From RGIG3009 sp045578625 (GTDB lineage Bacteria > Bacillota > Clostridia > Oscillospirales > Acutalibacteraceae): 16,304 nt of DNA. The position numbers were made by a program, and so were the translations under genes. The DNA lies in assembly GCA_045578625.1 (NCBI GenBank), contig JAZNKN010000047.1:1-16304 (forward strand), read 5' to 3'. Below the pieces are notes generated by a model. It did not search any database. It was not told where the DNA came from and saw only the letters and a list, made by a program, of their open reading frames with translations. This document shows positions 1 through 7,116 of this stretch, in pieces. Numbering within the stretch: the stretch's first letter is position 1; each line of letters opens with the position of its first letter.

Positions 1-258
1 CGTCCGCGCAACAAACACGTAATCGTATCCGCTCTTGACCTGCGGCGCTACCTGCCGAAAGGCTTCGCGGATGATGCGGCGGCAACGGTTTCGCTGTACC
101 GCTTTACCGACTTTTTTCCCCGTCGTGATACCGATGCGTACCGTCTTAAACGGGTTTTTGCGCACGTATACGATCAAAAACGGATGCACCAAAGCCTTCC
201 CGCGGTAGTACGCACCGCGGAATTCTTTGTTTTGTTTCAGCGTGTAGACCGTTTTCAT
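1..258 (-). CDS. rnpA: Ribonuclease P protein component (partial, C-terminus off window)
   Basis: RnpA is the basic protein subunit that joins the RNase P RNA and helps it cleave 5' leaders from pre-tRNAs in the cytoplasm. I read 86 codons leftward from ATG 258 to the window edge; the family is usually about 115-120 residues, so roughly the last 30 are missing because of the window boundary, not a lesion. The product starts MKTVYTLKQNKEFRGAYYRG and carries the RNR-type signature (VGKAVQRNRCRRIIREAF) that contacts the RNase P RNA and metal ions. The start is preceded by GGGAG and GTGAG purine stretches. It lies directly downstream of rpmH on the same strand, as in most bacteria, and is probably co-transcribed with it through the small hairpin at 285-308. 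Identification is secure. Confidence 0.97.
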   Translation of the reverse strand, partial: MKTVYTLKQNKEFRGAYYRGKALVHPFLIVYVRKNPFKTVRIGITTGKKVGKAVQRNRCRRIIREAFRQVAPQVKSGYDYVFVART

Positions 259-284
259 CGTATCTCACTTTCTCCCAACTAATG

Positions 285-313
285 AAAAAAAGCCACTCAA
301 GGTGGCCTTTTTT
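285..313 (-). terminator. Hairpin plus T-tract between rpmH and rnpA (possible attenuator)
   Basis: On the minus strand the rpmH stop is followed by a 5-bp GC-rich stem (GTGGC / GCCAC, loop of 5 nt) and then seven T residues (complement of 285-291). A-tracts and T-tracts on both sides can extend the stem past one mismatch. The shape is that of a small factor-independent terminator, readable in both directions. Because rnpA lies only about 30 nt further down and has no promoter of its own that I can see, I infer partial termination that makes less rnpA than rpmH mRNA. The short stem makes efficiency uncertain. Confidence 0.55.
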
Positions 314-446
314 AATAGGTGAGACGATTTCTACCTTTCGCTCTGCGGCGAGCCAGCACCTTACGGCCATTGGCAGTTGCCATTCTCTTACGGAAGCCGT
401 GTTCCATTTTGCGATGTCTCTTTTTAGGCTGATATGTACGAAGCAT
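312..446 (-). CDS. rpmH: 50S ribosomal protein L34
   Basis: L34 is a small, very basic protein of the large ribosomal subunit, located near the peptidyl exit tunnel region of 23S rRNA. The 44-residue product begins MLRTYQPKKRHRKMEHGFRK and ends RAKGRNRLTY, which matches the family end to end at its normal length (44-46). A longer in-frame ORF extends to 623, but the ATG at 446 is the family start and has a strong AAAGGGGG ribosome binding site 8 nt upstream. Transcription should start at the promoter at 480-509, giving a leader of about 25-30 nt. It is the first gene of the leftward rpmH-rnpA unit, divergent from dnaA. Confidence 0.98.
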   Translation of the reverse strand: MLRTYQPKKRHRKMEHGFRKRMATANGRKVLARRRAKGRNRLTY

Positions 447-479
447 GGTTTTACCCCCTTTCGCCTCTTGCGAGATTTT

Positions 480-509
480 ATTATATAACAGACCGTCCAT
501 AAAAGTCAA
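480..509 (-). promoter_or_regulatory. rpmH-rnpA promoter (sigma-A type)
   Basis: On the minus strand the -35 is TTGACT (complement of 504-509) and the -10 is TATAAT (complement of 480-485), separated by 18 bp. This is five of six and six of six to the consensus. The expected start is near 473, leaving a short leader with the AAAGGGGG ribosome binding site of rpmH. The strength fits a ribosomal protein gene. Confidence 0.8.
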
Positions 510-660
510 CAGGAATTTGCTGTTTTTTATAATCTGCCCTACCCCACCCTGCTTTTTATTCCGCTGTTCGCCGTTTTGAGGGGGTGTTTTGGCGTTTTTG
601 AAGGTGGGACGGCAACTTTTCACACAATATAAAAAAGTGGGGAAAACTATTAAAAAATGA

Positions 661-689
661 TTGTAATTATATTTAATATATGATATAAT
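661..689 (+). promoter_or_regulatory. dnaA promoter with extended -10
   Basis: TTGTAA (661-666) and TATAAT (684-689) are spaced by exactly 17 bp, and TG at 681-682 makes an extended -10 (TGnTATAAT). The expected start is about 695, giving a leader of about 65 nt before ATG 762. The surrounding sequence is almost pure A/T. Confidence 0.82.
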
Positions 690-761
690 ACAATAAGTAT
701 TTTATATCCTCTATTATATAATGTATAGGACGTCGTGAATCTTCAAAGGAGCTTAAAGCGT

Positions 762-2090
762 ATGGAAAGCATTAAGGAAGCCTGGTCCGGTATTCTGGAC
801 TTTCTGCACGGACAAGACGACATCAGTGAAGTCGCGTACAATATGTGGATCAAATGCATCGAGCCGTGCACGATCGAAGGAAACACCGTAGTGGTTCTGG
901 TACATACCGATTTTCAGCGCGGTATCATTCTCGGCCAATATGCGGACAAGATCAAAAATGCTTTTCAGCAGGTGCTGGGCATTCCGTTTGATCTGAAGGT
1001 GCTTTCGGAGGAAACGCAGGAAGCACCGGCTGTCGAGTTGCCGAAGGCGGAAAACATCTTCGGTCAGCGGCCGACGGACTACGAATATTCTTTTGAAAAC
1101 TTCGTTGTCGGCCCCTCCAATAAGTTTGCACACGCCGCCTCGCAGGCGGTCGCGCTCAAGCCAGCCGGCTCGTACAACCCGCTGTTTATCTACGGCGGCT
1201 CTGGTCTGGGTAAGACGCACCTGCTGTTTGCCATCTGCAACGAGATTCGCAAGAAGGCGCCGGATACCCGCATTTTGTACACCAAGGGCGAGTTTATGAC
1301 TAACGAGCTCATCGAGGCGCTGCGTAACAGTGCCATGACCGAGTTCCGCGCCAAATACCGTCAGGTGGATATTCTGCTCATCGACGATATTCAGTTTATC
1401 GCCGGTAAGCTGAGTACGCAGGAGGAATTTTTCCACACGTTCGATGCGCTGCATCAGGCAAATAAACAGATCGTACTGACCTCCGACCGTCCGCCGCGTG
1501 AGATCGCCACCTTAGAGGAGCGGCTGCGCACCCGATTCGAGATGGGTCTGCTTGCCGATATTCAGCCGCCGGATCTAGAGACGCGTATTGCCATCATTAA
1601 GCGCAAAGCGCAGTTGGTCAATCTGGATATCAACGACGACGTGGCGGAATACATCGCTACACAGCTTAAGAGCAACGTGCGTCAGGTCGAGGGCGCGGTA
1701 CGCCGTATGCAGGCGCAATGCATGCTGGACGGCGATCATCCGTCGCTGATAACTGCACAGGCCGCGATCCGGGATATTAAAAACGAAAATCAGCCGGTGC
1801 CGATCACGGTAGAGCGCATCATCAACGAGGTCGCGCGTACCATGTCGGTCACGCCGGAGGATATCCGCTCTAACAAGCGCTCCGCGACCATCTCGTCGGC
1901 GCGGCAGGTGGCGGAATACGTGGTACGCAATATCACCAATCTGCCGATGAAGAACATCGGCGAGGAGTTTGGCGGCCGCGATCATACCAGTGTTGTGTAT
2001 GCCATCCAGAAGGTCGAAGAAACGATGGCAACCAATCCGAGCTTCAAGGGTCTGGTAAACGACATTATCAAAAATATTTCCGATTCATAA
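762..2090 (+). CDS. dnaA: Chromosomal replication initiator protein DnaA
   Basis: DnaA is the AAA+ ATPase that binds DnaA boxes, forms a filament, opens the origin and loads the replicative helicase; it also represses its own gene in many bacteria. The 442-residue product has domain I (about 1-80), a short linker II (about 81-105), domain III with Walker A GGSGLGKT (145-152) and Walker B ILLIDDIQF (204-212), and domain IV with the box-contacting signature GGRDHTSV (404-411). Length is normal for the family. I place the start at ATG 762 (MESIKEAW), where AAAGGAG lies 10 nt upstream and homologues begin. An in-frame GTG at 735 would add nine residues but has only a weak AGGA close by. The origin lies directly downstream, followed by dnaN. 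Confidence 0.99.
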   Translation: MESIKEAWSGILDFLHGQDDISEVAYNMWIKCIEPCTIEGNTVVVLVHTDFQRGIILGQYADKIKNAFQQVLGIPFDLKVLSEETQEAPAVELPKAENIFGQRPTDYEYSFENFVVGPSNKFAHAASQAVALKPAGSYNPLFIYGGSGLGKTHLLFAICNEIRKKAPDTRILYTKGEFMTNELIEALRNSAMTEFRAKYRQVDILLIDDIQFIAGKLSTQEEFFHTFDALHQANKQIVLTSDRPPREIATLEERLRTRFEMGLLADIQPPDLETRIAIIKRKAQLVNLDINDDVAEYIATQLKSNVRQVEGAVRRMQAQCMLDGDHPSLITAQAAIRDIKNENQPVPITVERIINEVARTMSVTPEDIRSNKRSATISSARQVAEYVVRNITNLPMKNIGEEFGGRDHTSVVYAIQKVEETMATNPSFKGLVNDIIKNISDS

Positions 2091-2113
2091 GTGAATAACT
2101 CGGTGGATTGACG

Positions 2114-2271
2114 GTGAAAACGCGGGGGAGAGCGGTGAAAAGAAAAAAAGAGTTTTCCACTTGTCTTTCACATTCCACTCACAGGATTTCACAGTGTGTG
2201 AAAGGTTTTGAAAGTTTTCACATTTCTCCCAAAAATGTCCACACGGATTTCACGGAAGTGGAGAAGTGAAA
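2114..2271. repeat. Eight-copy TTTCAC / GTGAAA motif cluster in oriC
   Basis: TTTCAC occurs at 2166, 2187, 2216 and 2248, and its complement GTGAAA at 2114, 2135, 2198 and 2266 (first bases). Successive distances are 21, 31, 21, 11, 18, 32 and 18 bp, so many are close to whole helical turns. Two copies make a perfect 17-bp inverted repeat, TTTCACA-GTG-TGTGAAA (2187-2203). Two further opposed pairs (2198/2216 and 2248/2266) each have 12 bp between the hexamers. A ninth copy lies upstream of dnaA at 618-623. They may be divergent DnaA boxes or sites for another origin-binding protein. Confidence 0.7.
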
Positions 2272-2299
2272 ATGCGCTTTATATCACGCTTTCGGAAGG

Positions 2300-2362
2300 T
2301 TTTCCACAAATCCACAGCCCCTACTAATACTACTAAAAAGAATATTATATTTTTATAGATAA
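2300..2362 (+). other. Basal origin unwinding system: DnaA boxes, DnaA-trios, AT-rich element
   Basis: TTTTCCACA (2300-2308) overlaps AAATCCACA (2308-2316), followed by a short G/C spacer (2317-2320). From 2321 the triplets CTA CTA ATA CTA CTA follow; on the complementary strand these read 3'-GAT GAT TAT GAT GAT, the DnaA-trio element described in Bacillus subtilis, on which the DnaA filament grows along single-stranded DNA. An A/T stretch (2336-2362) follows as the likely melting site. The order and polarity match the known system. Confidence 0.85.
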
Positions 2363-2376
2363 CACGCGTTGCGTGT
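2362..2376 (+). other. Perfect short inverted repeat in the dnaN leader
   Basis: ACACGC (2362-2367) and GCGTGT (2371-2376) pair perfectly around a GTT loop, between the unwinding element and the dnaN ribosome binding site. No T-tract follows, so it is not a terminator. It could be a leader hairpin that affects dnaN translation or a protein-binding site; neither can be shown from sequence. Confidence 0.4.
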
Positions 2377-2396
2377 ATCGTGAAAGGATGAAGAGT

Positions 2397-3500
2397 ATGC
2401 GTATCTATTGTGACCGACAGGCTCTGGCAGAGGCAGTCAACAATGTACAGCGTGCCGTAGCGGCAAAATCGGCTCTCCCGGCGTTGGAGGGTATTCTGCT
2501 GCGTTCGTCGGCGTCGTCCCTGTTCTTGGCAGGCTACGATATGGAATTGGGTATCACCACCACCATTGAAGCACAGGTGGACGAGCCCGGCGAGATCGTA
2601 CTGACTGCCAAGCTGTTCTCCGAGATCCTGCGCCGTCTGCCTGCAGACGAGGTGCTGATCGAAAGCAACGATAAGAATAATACGCTGATCCGCTGCGGTA
2701 ATTCGGAGTTTACCATTATGGGCTTCTCCTCGGTGGATTATCCCGAGCTACCCACCATCAATAACGGTGCAGCAATGACGATGGATCAGAATATGCTCAA
2801 GAGCATGATCCGTCAGACGCTGTTTGCAGTGGCGCAGACCGATACGCGTCCGGTGCATACCGGTGTGCAGTTTGAGATCAAGGATCAGACCCTGCGTCTG
2901 GTCGCGGTGGACGGTTCGCGTTTGGCGATGCGCTCCGAGCCGATCAAGAGTAATGAGGATCTGCAGTTCGTCGTTCCCGGCAAGACGCTGAATGAAGTGC
3001 TGAAGCTGCTGGGTGATGAGGAAGAGCCGCTGTACGTGACGGTGGGCGTGCGTCATATCATTATGGAGATCGGCGGGTATTCCGTGTTCTCCCGTCTGCT
3101 GGACGGCGAATTTTTGCCGTATCGCAAGGCGATTCCCACCAACGCCAGTACCACCATCCGCCTGAACACCCGCGCAATGATCGAAGCGGTGGATCGCGCG
3201 TCGTTGGTCATCAACGACCGTCTGAAGTCTCCGCTGATCTGCCGTTTTAAGGACGACCGCATCTCGCTGTCGTGTATTACGGCACTCGGTAGCGCGAACG
3301 ACGCGGTGGAAGCCAAGATCGACGGCCGTCAGGAGGAGATGGGCTTTAACAGCCGCTTCCTGCTGGATGCGCTGCGCAATACCGAGAGCGACGAGATCGT
3401 GATCGAGCTGAGCGGCACGCAGTCGCCGATGAAGATCCTGCCGCCGGAGGGCGACAGCTTCCTGTTCCTGGTGCTGCCGGTACGGTTGAAGCGCGTATGA
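2397..3500 (+). CDS. dnaN: DNA polymerase III beta subunit (sliding clamp)
   Basis: DnaN forms the ring-shaped homodimer that encircles DNA and tethers the replicative polymerase and many repair proteins. The 367-residue product is of family length and starts MRIYCDRQALAEAVNNVQRA, aligning with the usual beta-clamp N-terminus; it ends with the typical MKILPPEG...VLPVRLKRV strand of domain 3. I choose ATG 2397 because AAAGGA (2383-2388) is 8 nt upstream and the homologues begin here. In-frame alternatives are ATG 2388 and GTG 2373, but the first would overlap that ribosome binding site. Its stop overlaps the start of the S4 gene (ATGA), so the two are translationally coupled. It lies just right of the origin, probably leading the long rightward gene block. 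Confidence 0.99.
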   Translation: MRIYCDRQALAEAVNNVQRAVAAKSALPALEGILLRSSASSLFLAGYDMELGITTTIEAQVDEPGEIVLTAKLFSEILRRLPADEVLIESNDKNNTLIRCGNSEFTIMGFSSVDYPELPTINNGAAMTMDQNMLKSMIRQTLFAVAQTDTRPVHTGVQFEIKDQTLRLVAVDGSRLAMRSEPIKSNEDLQFVVPGKTLNEVLKLLGDEEEPLYVTVGVRHIIMEIGGYSVFSRLLDGEFLPYRKAIPTNASTTIRLNTRAMIEAVDRASLVINDRLKSPLICRFKDDRISLSCITALGSANDAVEAKIDGRQEEMGFNSRFLLDALRNTESDEIVIELSGTQSPMKILPPEGDSFLFLVLPVRLKRV

Positions 3501-3706
3501 AACAGATAATACATACCGAGTTTATTCGGTTGGACACCCTGATGAAGCTTGCCAGTCTAACGCCAACCGGCGGACAAGCTAAGGAAAAGATCCAGGCGGG
3601 ACTGGTGCTTGTCAACGGAGAGTGCTGCACACAGCGCGGAAAAAAGCTGCGCCCCGGTGATCGCGTGACGCTGGGGGACGAGACCGTTGATATCATCGGA
3701 GAATAG
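3497..3706 (+). CDS. yaaA: S4-domain RNA-binding protein YaaA/RlbA
   Basis: This 69-residue protein belongs to the YaaA (RlbA) S4-like family found between dnaN and recF in Bacillota; a role in large ribosomal subunit assembly has been proposed for it. The S4 fold covers most of the protein: IRLDTLMKLA (about 10-19), a glycine turn TGGQAKEKIQAG, and the characteristic VLVNGE ... RGKKLRPGD segment (about 37-55), matching family length. The start codon overlaps the dnaN stop as ATGA and has no strong ribosome binding site of its own, implying coupling to dnaN. recF follows after 14 bp. The assignment rests on both sequence and location. Confidence 0.95.
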   Translation: MKQIIHTEFIRLDTLMKLASLTPTGGQAKEKIQAGLVLVNGECCTQRGKKLRPGDRVTLGDETVDIIGE

Positions 3707-3720
3707 GAAGGAAACACGCG

Positions 3721-4821
3721 ATGCAAGTGACCCGATTGATCTTTGACGGTTATCGCAATCTGGAGGCCGGATGCTGGGAGCCGTATCCCGGAGTCAATGT
3801 CATTATCGGTGAAAATGCGCAGGGAAAGACCAATTTATTGGAAGCGCTGTGGCTGTTTACCGGCGGCAAAAGCTTTCGCGGTGCGAAGGACAGCGAACTG
3901 ATCGGCTTCGGCGCAGAGCAGAGTCGGTTGACGATGGATTTTCACGCCGGCGGCCGGGAGCAGCAGGCAGAGATCACCATCAAAACGCGGCGCAGTGCCA
4001 CGCTCAACGGTGTGCCGCAATCCTCTGCTTCCAAGCTGGCGGGTATTTTCTGCGGTGTGGTGTTTTCTCCGGCGCATTTATCGCTCATTAAAGGCGGTCC
4101 GCAGGAGCGGCGGCGGTTGATCGATGCCGCCTACTGTCAACTGCGGCCGGCATACGTCAGCGCGATTACCGAATACGCGCGGGTGCTGACCCAACGCAAC
4201 GCACTGTGCAAGGCGAAAAACAGCAATGATGCGGCGGAGGAGCTGCTGGAGCTGTGGGACAGACAATTGGCGCAGACCGGCTGCCGGTTAATTAACGCCA
4301 GACAGCGGTATATTCGTAAAATGGCACCGGTCGCCCGCGAGATCTATCAAGGTCTGTCCGGCGGAAAGGAAGCGTTTGATATCCGCTACGTATCCTCCAT
4401 CGATTGTCAGGTCGAGGAGACGGCGGGGGAGATCGCTGCAAAGCTGTTTGAGGCACTGCAAGAGCATCATCGGGACGACCTTGCCGCCGGCTTTACCACC
4501 GTCGGCCCGCATCGGGACGATATGGAGGTGCTGATCGACGGTCGCTCCGCCCGCAGCTTCGGCTCACAAGGGCAACAGCGCTCCGCGGTGTTGGCGCTCA
4601 AGATCGCCGAAGCGGTATTGCTGGAGGAGGTCACCGGTGAGAAGCCCATTGCGCTGCTGGACGACGTGATGAGCGAGCTGGACGTATCGCGCCAAGAGTA
4701 TATTTTGAATCATATTCGGGACTGGCAGGTGTTTATTACCTGCTGTGAGCCGACCCCGCTGCTGCAGATGCAGGACGGACGGCAGTTCTGTATGAGTAAC
4801 GGTAAGCTTTCCACCAAGTAA
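3721..4821 (+). CDS. recF: DNA replication and repair protein RecF
   Basis: RecF is an SMC/ABC-like ATPase that works with RecO and RecR to load RecA at single-stranded gaps and stalled forks. The 366-residue product is of family length. It shows Walker A GENAQGKT (30-37), an ABC signature region starting GSQGQQRSA (281 onward) and Walker B IALLDDVMSELD (about 310-321), with the coiled arm region between them. The start ATG 3721 has GGAAGG about 9 nt upstream and gives the usual N-terminus with LIFDGYRNL. It sits 14 bp after the S4 gene and 32 bp before remB, in the classical dnaN-recF-gyrB order. No anomalies seen. Confidence 0.98.
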   Translation: MQVTRLIFDGYRNLEAGCWEPYPGVNVIIGENAQGKTNLLEALWLFTGGKSFRGAKDSELIGFGAEQSRLTMDFHAGGREQQAEITIKTRRSATLNGVPQSSASKLAGIFCGVVFSPAHLSLIKGGPQERRRLIDAAYCQLRPAYVSAITEYARVLTQRNALCKAKNSNDAAEELLELWDRQLAQTGCRLINARQRYIRKMAPVAREIYQGLSGGKEAFDIRYVSSIDCQVEETAGEIAAKLFEALQEHHRDDLAAGFTTVGPHRDDMEVLIDGRSARSFGSQGQQRSAVLALKIAEAVLLEEVTGEKPIALLDDVMSELDVSRQEYILNHIRDWQVFITCCEPTPLLQMQDGRQFCMSNGKLSTK

Positions 4822-4853
4822 ATGACGGTTGTTGAAAAAAGGGAGCTTTACGT

Positions 4854-5117
4854 ATGTATTTGTATTTAGGACAGGAAACGGTCGTCCCGATGCGGGAGAT
4901 CGTGGGCATCTTTGATATGGATAATACCACGATCTCCAGAAGCACTCGCGCGTTTTTGGCGGAGGCGGAGCAAAAGGGACAAGTCGTGACCGTCAGCCAA
5001 GAGCTTCCCAAAAGCTTTGTTGTGTGTGAGTCCGAAAAAAACGGCAGAACCGTTTATATATCGCAAATTTCCTGTGCGACCCTGCTTAAACGCGCGGAAG
5101 CACTGCGCCCAAACTAA
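4854..5117 (+). CDS. remB: RemB-like DUF370 regulatory protein
   Basis: This 87-residue protein matches the DUF370 / RemB family (formerly YaaB), small proteins encoded between recF and gyrB in many Bacillota. In Bacillus subtilis remB affects matrix gene expression; the related RemA binds DNA directly. The N-terminal half is diagnostic: MYLYLGQETVVPMREIVGIF followed by DMDN, and the middle has PKSFVVCESEKNGRTVYISQIS, then a short C-terminal helix. GGGAG (4841-4845) lies 8 nt upstream of the ATG. gyrB follows after 20 bp, so it is most likely co-transcribed with the replication genes. Family assignment is good; the target genes in this organism are unknown. Confidence 0.94.
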   Translation: MYLYLGQETVVPMREIVGIFDMDNTTISRSTRAFLAEAEQKGQVVTVSQELPKSFVVCESEKNGRTVYISQISCATLLKRAEALRPN

Positions 5118-5137
5118 GAAATGAGAGGTTATCCGAC

Positions 5138-7102
5138 ATGAGTACCGAAATGGAAATGGACTTGGAGCTGGAAAACGAAATGACCCGTGCGGAAAATAAG
5201 CCGTACGACGAGAGTCAGATCCAGGTGCTGGAGGGCTTGGAAGCCGTCCGTAAGCGCCCGGGTATGTATATTGGCTCGACGGGTCCGCGCGGCCTGCATC
5301 ATCTGGTGTATGAGATCGTGGACAATTCCATTGACGAAGCCCTCGCCGGCTTCTGCACCCATATTGAAGTGGACATTCTGCCCGGTGATATTATCTCGGT
5401 TCGTGATAACGGCCGCGGTATTCCGGTCGGTATCCACGAAAAGATGGGTATCCCCACCGTTACCGTCGTTCTGACGGTGCTGCACGCCGGCGGTAAGTTC
5501 GGTGGCAGCGGCTATAAGGTGTCCGGTGGTCTGCACGGCGTGGGTTCGTCTGTTGTTAATGCCCTGTCCGAGTGGCTGGAGGTCGAGATCTCCCGCGAGG
5601 GTAAGGTGTTTGCGCAGCGCTTTGAGCGCGGCAACGCGGTGTCGGAGCTGACCGTGATCGGTAAGTCCGAGTGCGACGGTACGCTGATCCGCTTTAAGGC
5701 CGATGCGGAGATCTTTACCGATACGACGGAATACGAGTACGAGGTACTGGAGAAGCGGCTTCGTGAGCAAGCGTTTCTAAATGCAGGCTTAAAGATCACG
5801 CTGACTGACCGCCGCGATCCGGAGCAGGTCGTGGAAAAGGAATTCTGCTACGAGGGTGGTATTTCCTCCTTTGTGGAATTTATGAACAAAACGCGCGGCT
5901 ATACAGCACTGCACGAGTCGGTGATCCACATTTCAATGGCGAAGGGTGATTCCATCGCTGAGGTCGCGTTCCAGTACAATGACAGCTACAACGAAAACAT
6001 CATTTCGTTTGCGAATAACATCCATACGGTGGACGGCGGTACGCACGAAAACGCGTTCAAAAACGCCATCACCCGTATTTTGAACGACTACGCACGGCGT
6101 CACGGTTTGCTGAAAGAGGCAGACTCTAATCTGAAGGGTGATGACGTGCGTGAGGGTCTTACCGCGGTCATCAGTGTGAAGCTGAAGGATGCCCAGTTTG
6201 AGGGTCAGACCAAGGCAAAGCTGGGTAATACCGCGATGGGTACTCTGGTAACACAGCTGCTCAATGAAAAGCTCGCACCGTATCTGGAGGAAAATCCGGC
6301 GGTGGCCAAGGGTATTTTGGAGAAATCCATCAACGCCGCGCGCGTACGTGAAGCCGCGCAGAAGGCACGTGAGTTGGCGCGTAAAAAGACCGGTCTTTCC
6401 TCGACGCGTATGCCGGATAAGTTGGCGGATTGCATCTGGAGCGATGCCGAGCGTACCGAGCTGTACATCGTTGAGGGTGACTCGGCAGGTGGTTCTGCCA
6501 TTCAGGGCAGAGACCGTAACTTCCAGGCGATCCTCCCGCTGTGGGGCAAGATGCTCAACGTGGAAAAAGCCCGCTTGGATAAGGTGTACGGTAACGAAAA
6601 GCTGATTCCGGTCGTCGTGGCGCTCGGCTGCGGAATCGGTGATGATTTTGATATTTCTAAGCTGCGGTATGACAAGGTCATTATCATGGCCGATGCCGAC
6701 GTTGACGGTGCGCACATCAGCACCCTGCTGATGACCTTCTTCTTCCGCTATATGCGTCCGCTGATCGACGAGGGTCACGTGTATATCGCACAACCGCCGC
6801 TGTATAAGGTGTCTAAAGGCAAGCAGGTACGCTACGCTTTCTCAGATCCTGAGCGCGACAAGTACATTGCGGAGCTTGGCGGTAACGCCGACATTCAGCG
6901 CTATAAAGGCCTTGGTGAAATGGACCCCGAACAGCTATGGGAGACCACGATGGATCCGGCATTCCGCACCATGTTGCGTGTGGAGCTGTCGGATGCCGCC
7001 GCTGCGGATGAGGCATTTACCATTCTGATGGGTGATAAAGTCGAGCCGCGCCGTGATTTTATCGAGCGCAACGCGCAATACGTGTCGAATCTGGATATCT
7101 GA
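5138..7102 (+). CDS. gyrB: DNA gyrase subunit B
   Basis: GyrB is the ATPase subunit of gyrase, which introduces negative supercoils. The 654-residue product has the GHKL ATPase domain (RKRPGMYIGST at about 38-48, DNGRGIP at 90-96, GGLHGVGSSVVNALS at about 130-144), the transducer, and the TOPRIM domain with EGDSAGGSA (446-454) and the DADVDG metal-binding motif (519-524), ending with QRYKGLGEMDPEQLW. The variant LPLWGKMLNVEKA with a Trp, where many bacteria have Arg or Lys, is one I associate with Clostridia. An acidic, Met-rich N-terminal extension of about 20 residues precedes the conserved part. GAGG lies 9 nt before the ATG. Length fits the Gram-positive type without the proteobacterial insertion. 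Confidence 0.99.
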   Translation: MSTEMEMDLELENEMTRAENKPYDESQIQVLEGLEAVRKRPGMYIGSTGPRGLHHLVYEIVDNSIDEALAGFCTHIEVDILPGDIISVRDNGRGIPVGIHEKMGIPTVTVVLTVLHAGGKFGGSGYKVSGGLHGVGSSVVNALSEWLEVEISREGKVFAQRFERGNAVSELTVIGKSECDGTLIRFKADAEIFTDTTEYEYEVLEKRLREQAFLNAGLKITLTDRRDPEQVVEKEFCYEGGISSFVEFMNKTRGYTALHESVIHISMAKGDSIAEVAFQYNDSYNENIISFANNIHTVDGGTHENAFKNAITRILNDYARRHGLLKEADSNLKGDDVREGLTAVISVKLKDAQFEGQTKAKLGNTAMGTLVTQLLNEKLAPYLEENPAVAKGILEKSINAARVREAAQKARELARKKTGLSSTRMPDKLADCIWSDAERTELYIVEGDSAGGSAIQGRDRNFQAILPLWGKMLNVEKARLDKVYGNEKLIPVVVALGCGIGDDFDISKLRYDKVIIMADADVDGAHISTLLMTFFFRYMRPLIDEGHVYIAQPPLYKVSKGKQVRYAFSDPERDKYIAELGGNADIQRYKGLGEMDPEQLWETTMDPAFRTMLRVELSDAAAADEAFTILMGDKVEPRRDFIERNAQYVSNLDI

Positions 7103-7116
7103 TATAAGGAGCCCCC

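Larger units (their letters stand above)
447..761. promoter_or_regulatory. Divergent rpmH / dnaA intergenic region
   Basis: This 315-bp gap holds the leftward rpmH promoter (480-509), a GC-mixed middle part (about 530-610) in which I see no gene, and a strongly AT-rich right part with the dnaA promoter (661-689). Just upstream of the dnaA promoter are TTTTCACAC (617-625) and GTGGGGAAAA (637-646, complement TTTTCCCCAC). These resemble the motif cluster in the origin and are candidate DnaA autoregulation sites; that role is inferred. A second TATAAT lies at 717-722 without a good -35. Confidence 0.7.
2091..2372. other. oriC: Chromosomal origin of replication oriC (dnaA-dnaN gap)
   Basis: This is the longest gene-free stretch beside dnaA and has the parts of a Bacillota origin in order: scattered DnaA-box-like sites, a pair of overlapping boxes next to a C-rich spacer, DnaA-trios, then an AT-rich unwinding element. 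Box-like sites are TTTTCCACT (2153-2161), ATGTCCACA (2235-2243), TTTTCCACA (2300-2308) and AAATCCACA (2308-2316), against the consensus TTATCCACA. It encodes no protein. Genes left of it run leftward and genes right of it run rightward, as expected for bidirectional forks starting here. That this is the working origin is inferred from these features and not measured. Confidence 0.92.

Noticed and set aside
735..761. Upstream GTG start for dnaA
   Set aside because: Would add nine residues not seen in homologues; AAAGGAG is correctly placed for ATG 762.
2108..2140. TTGACG at 2108-2113 as a promoter -35 in the origin
   Set aside because: No -10-like hexamer lies 16-18 bp downstream; the region there is GC-rich.
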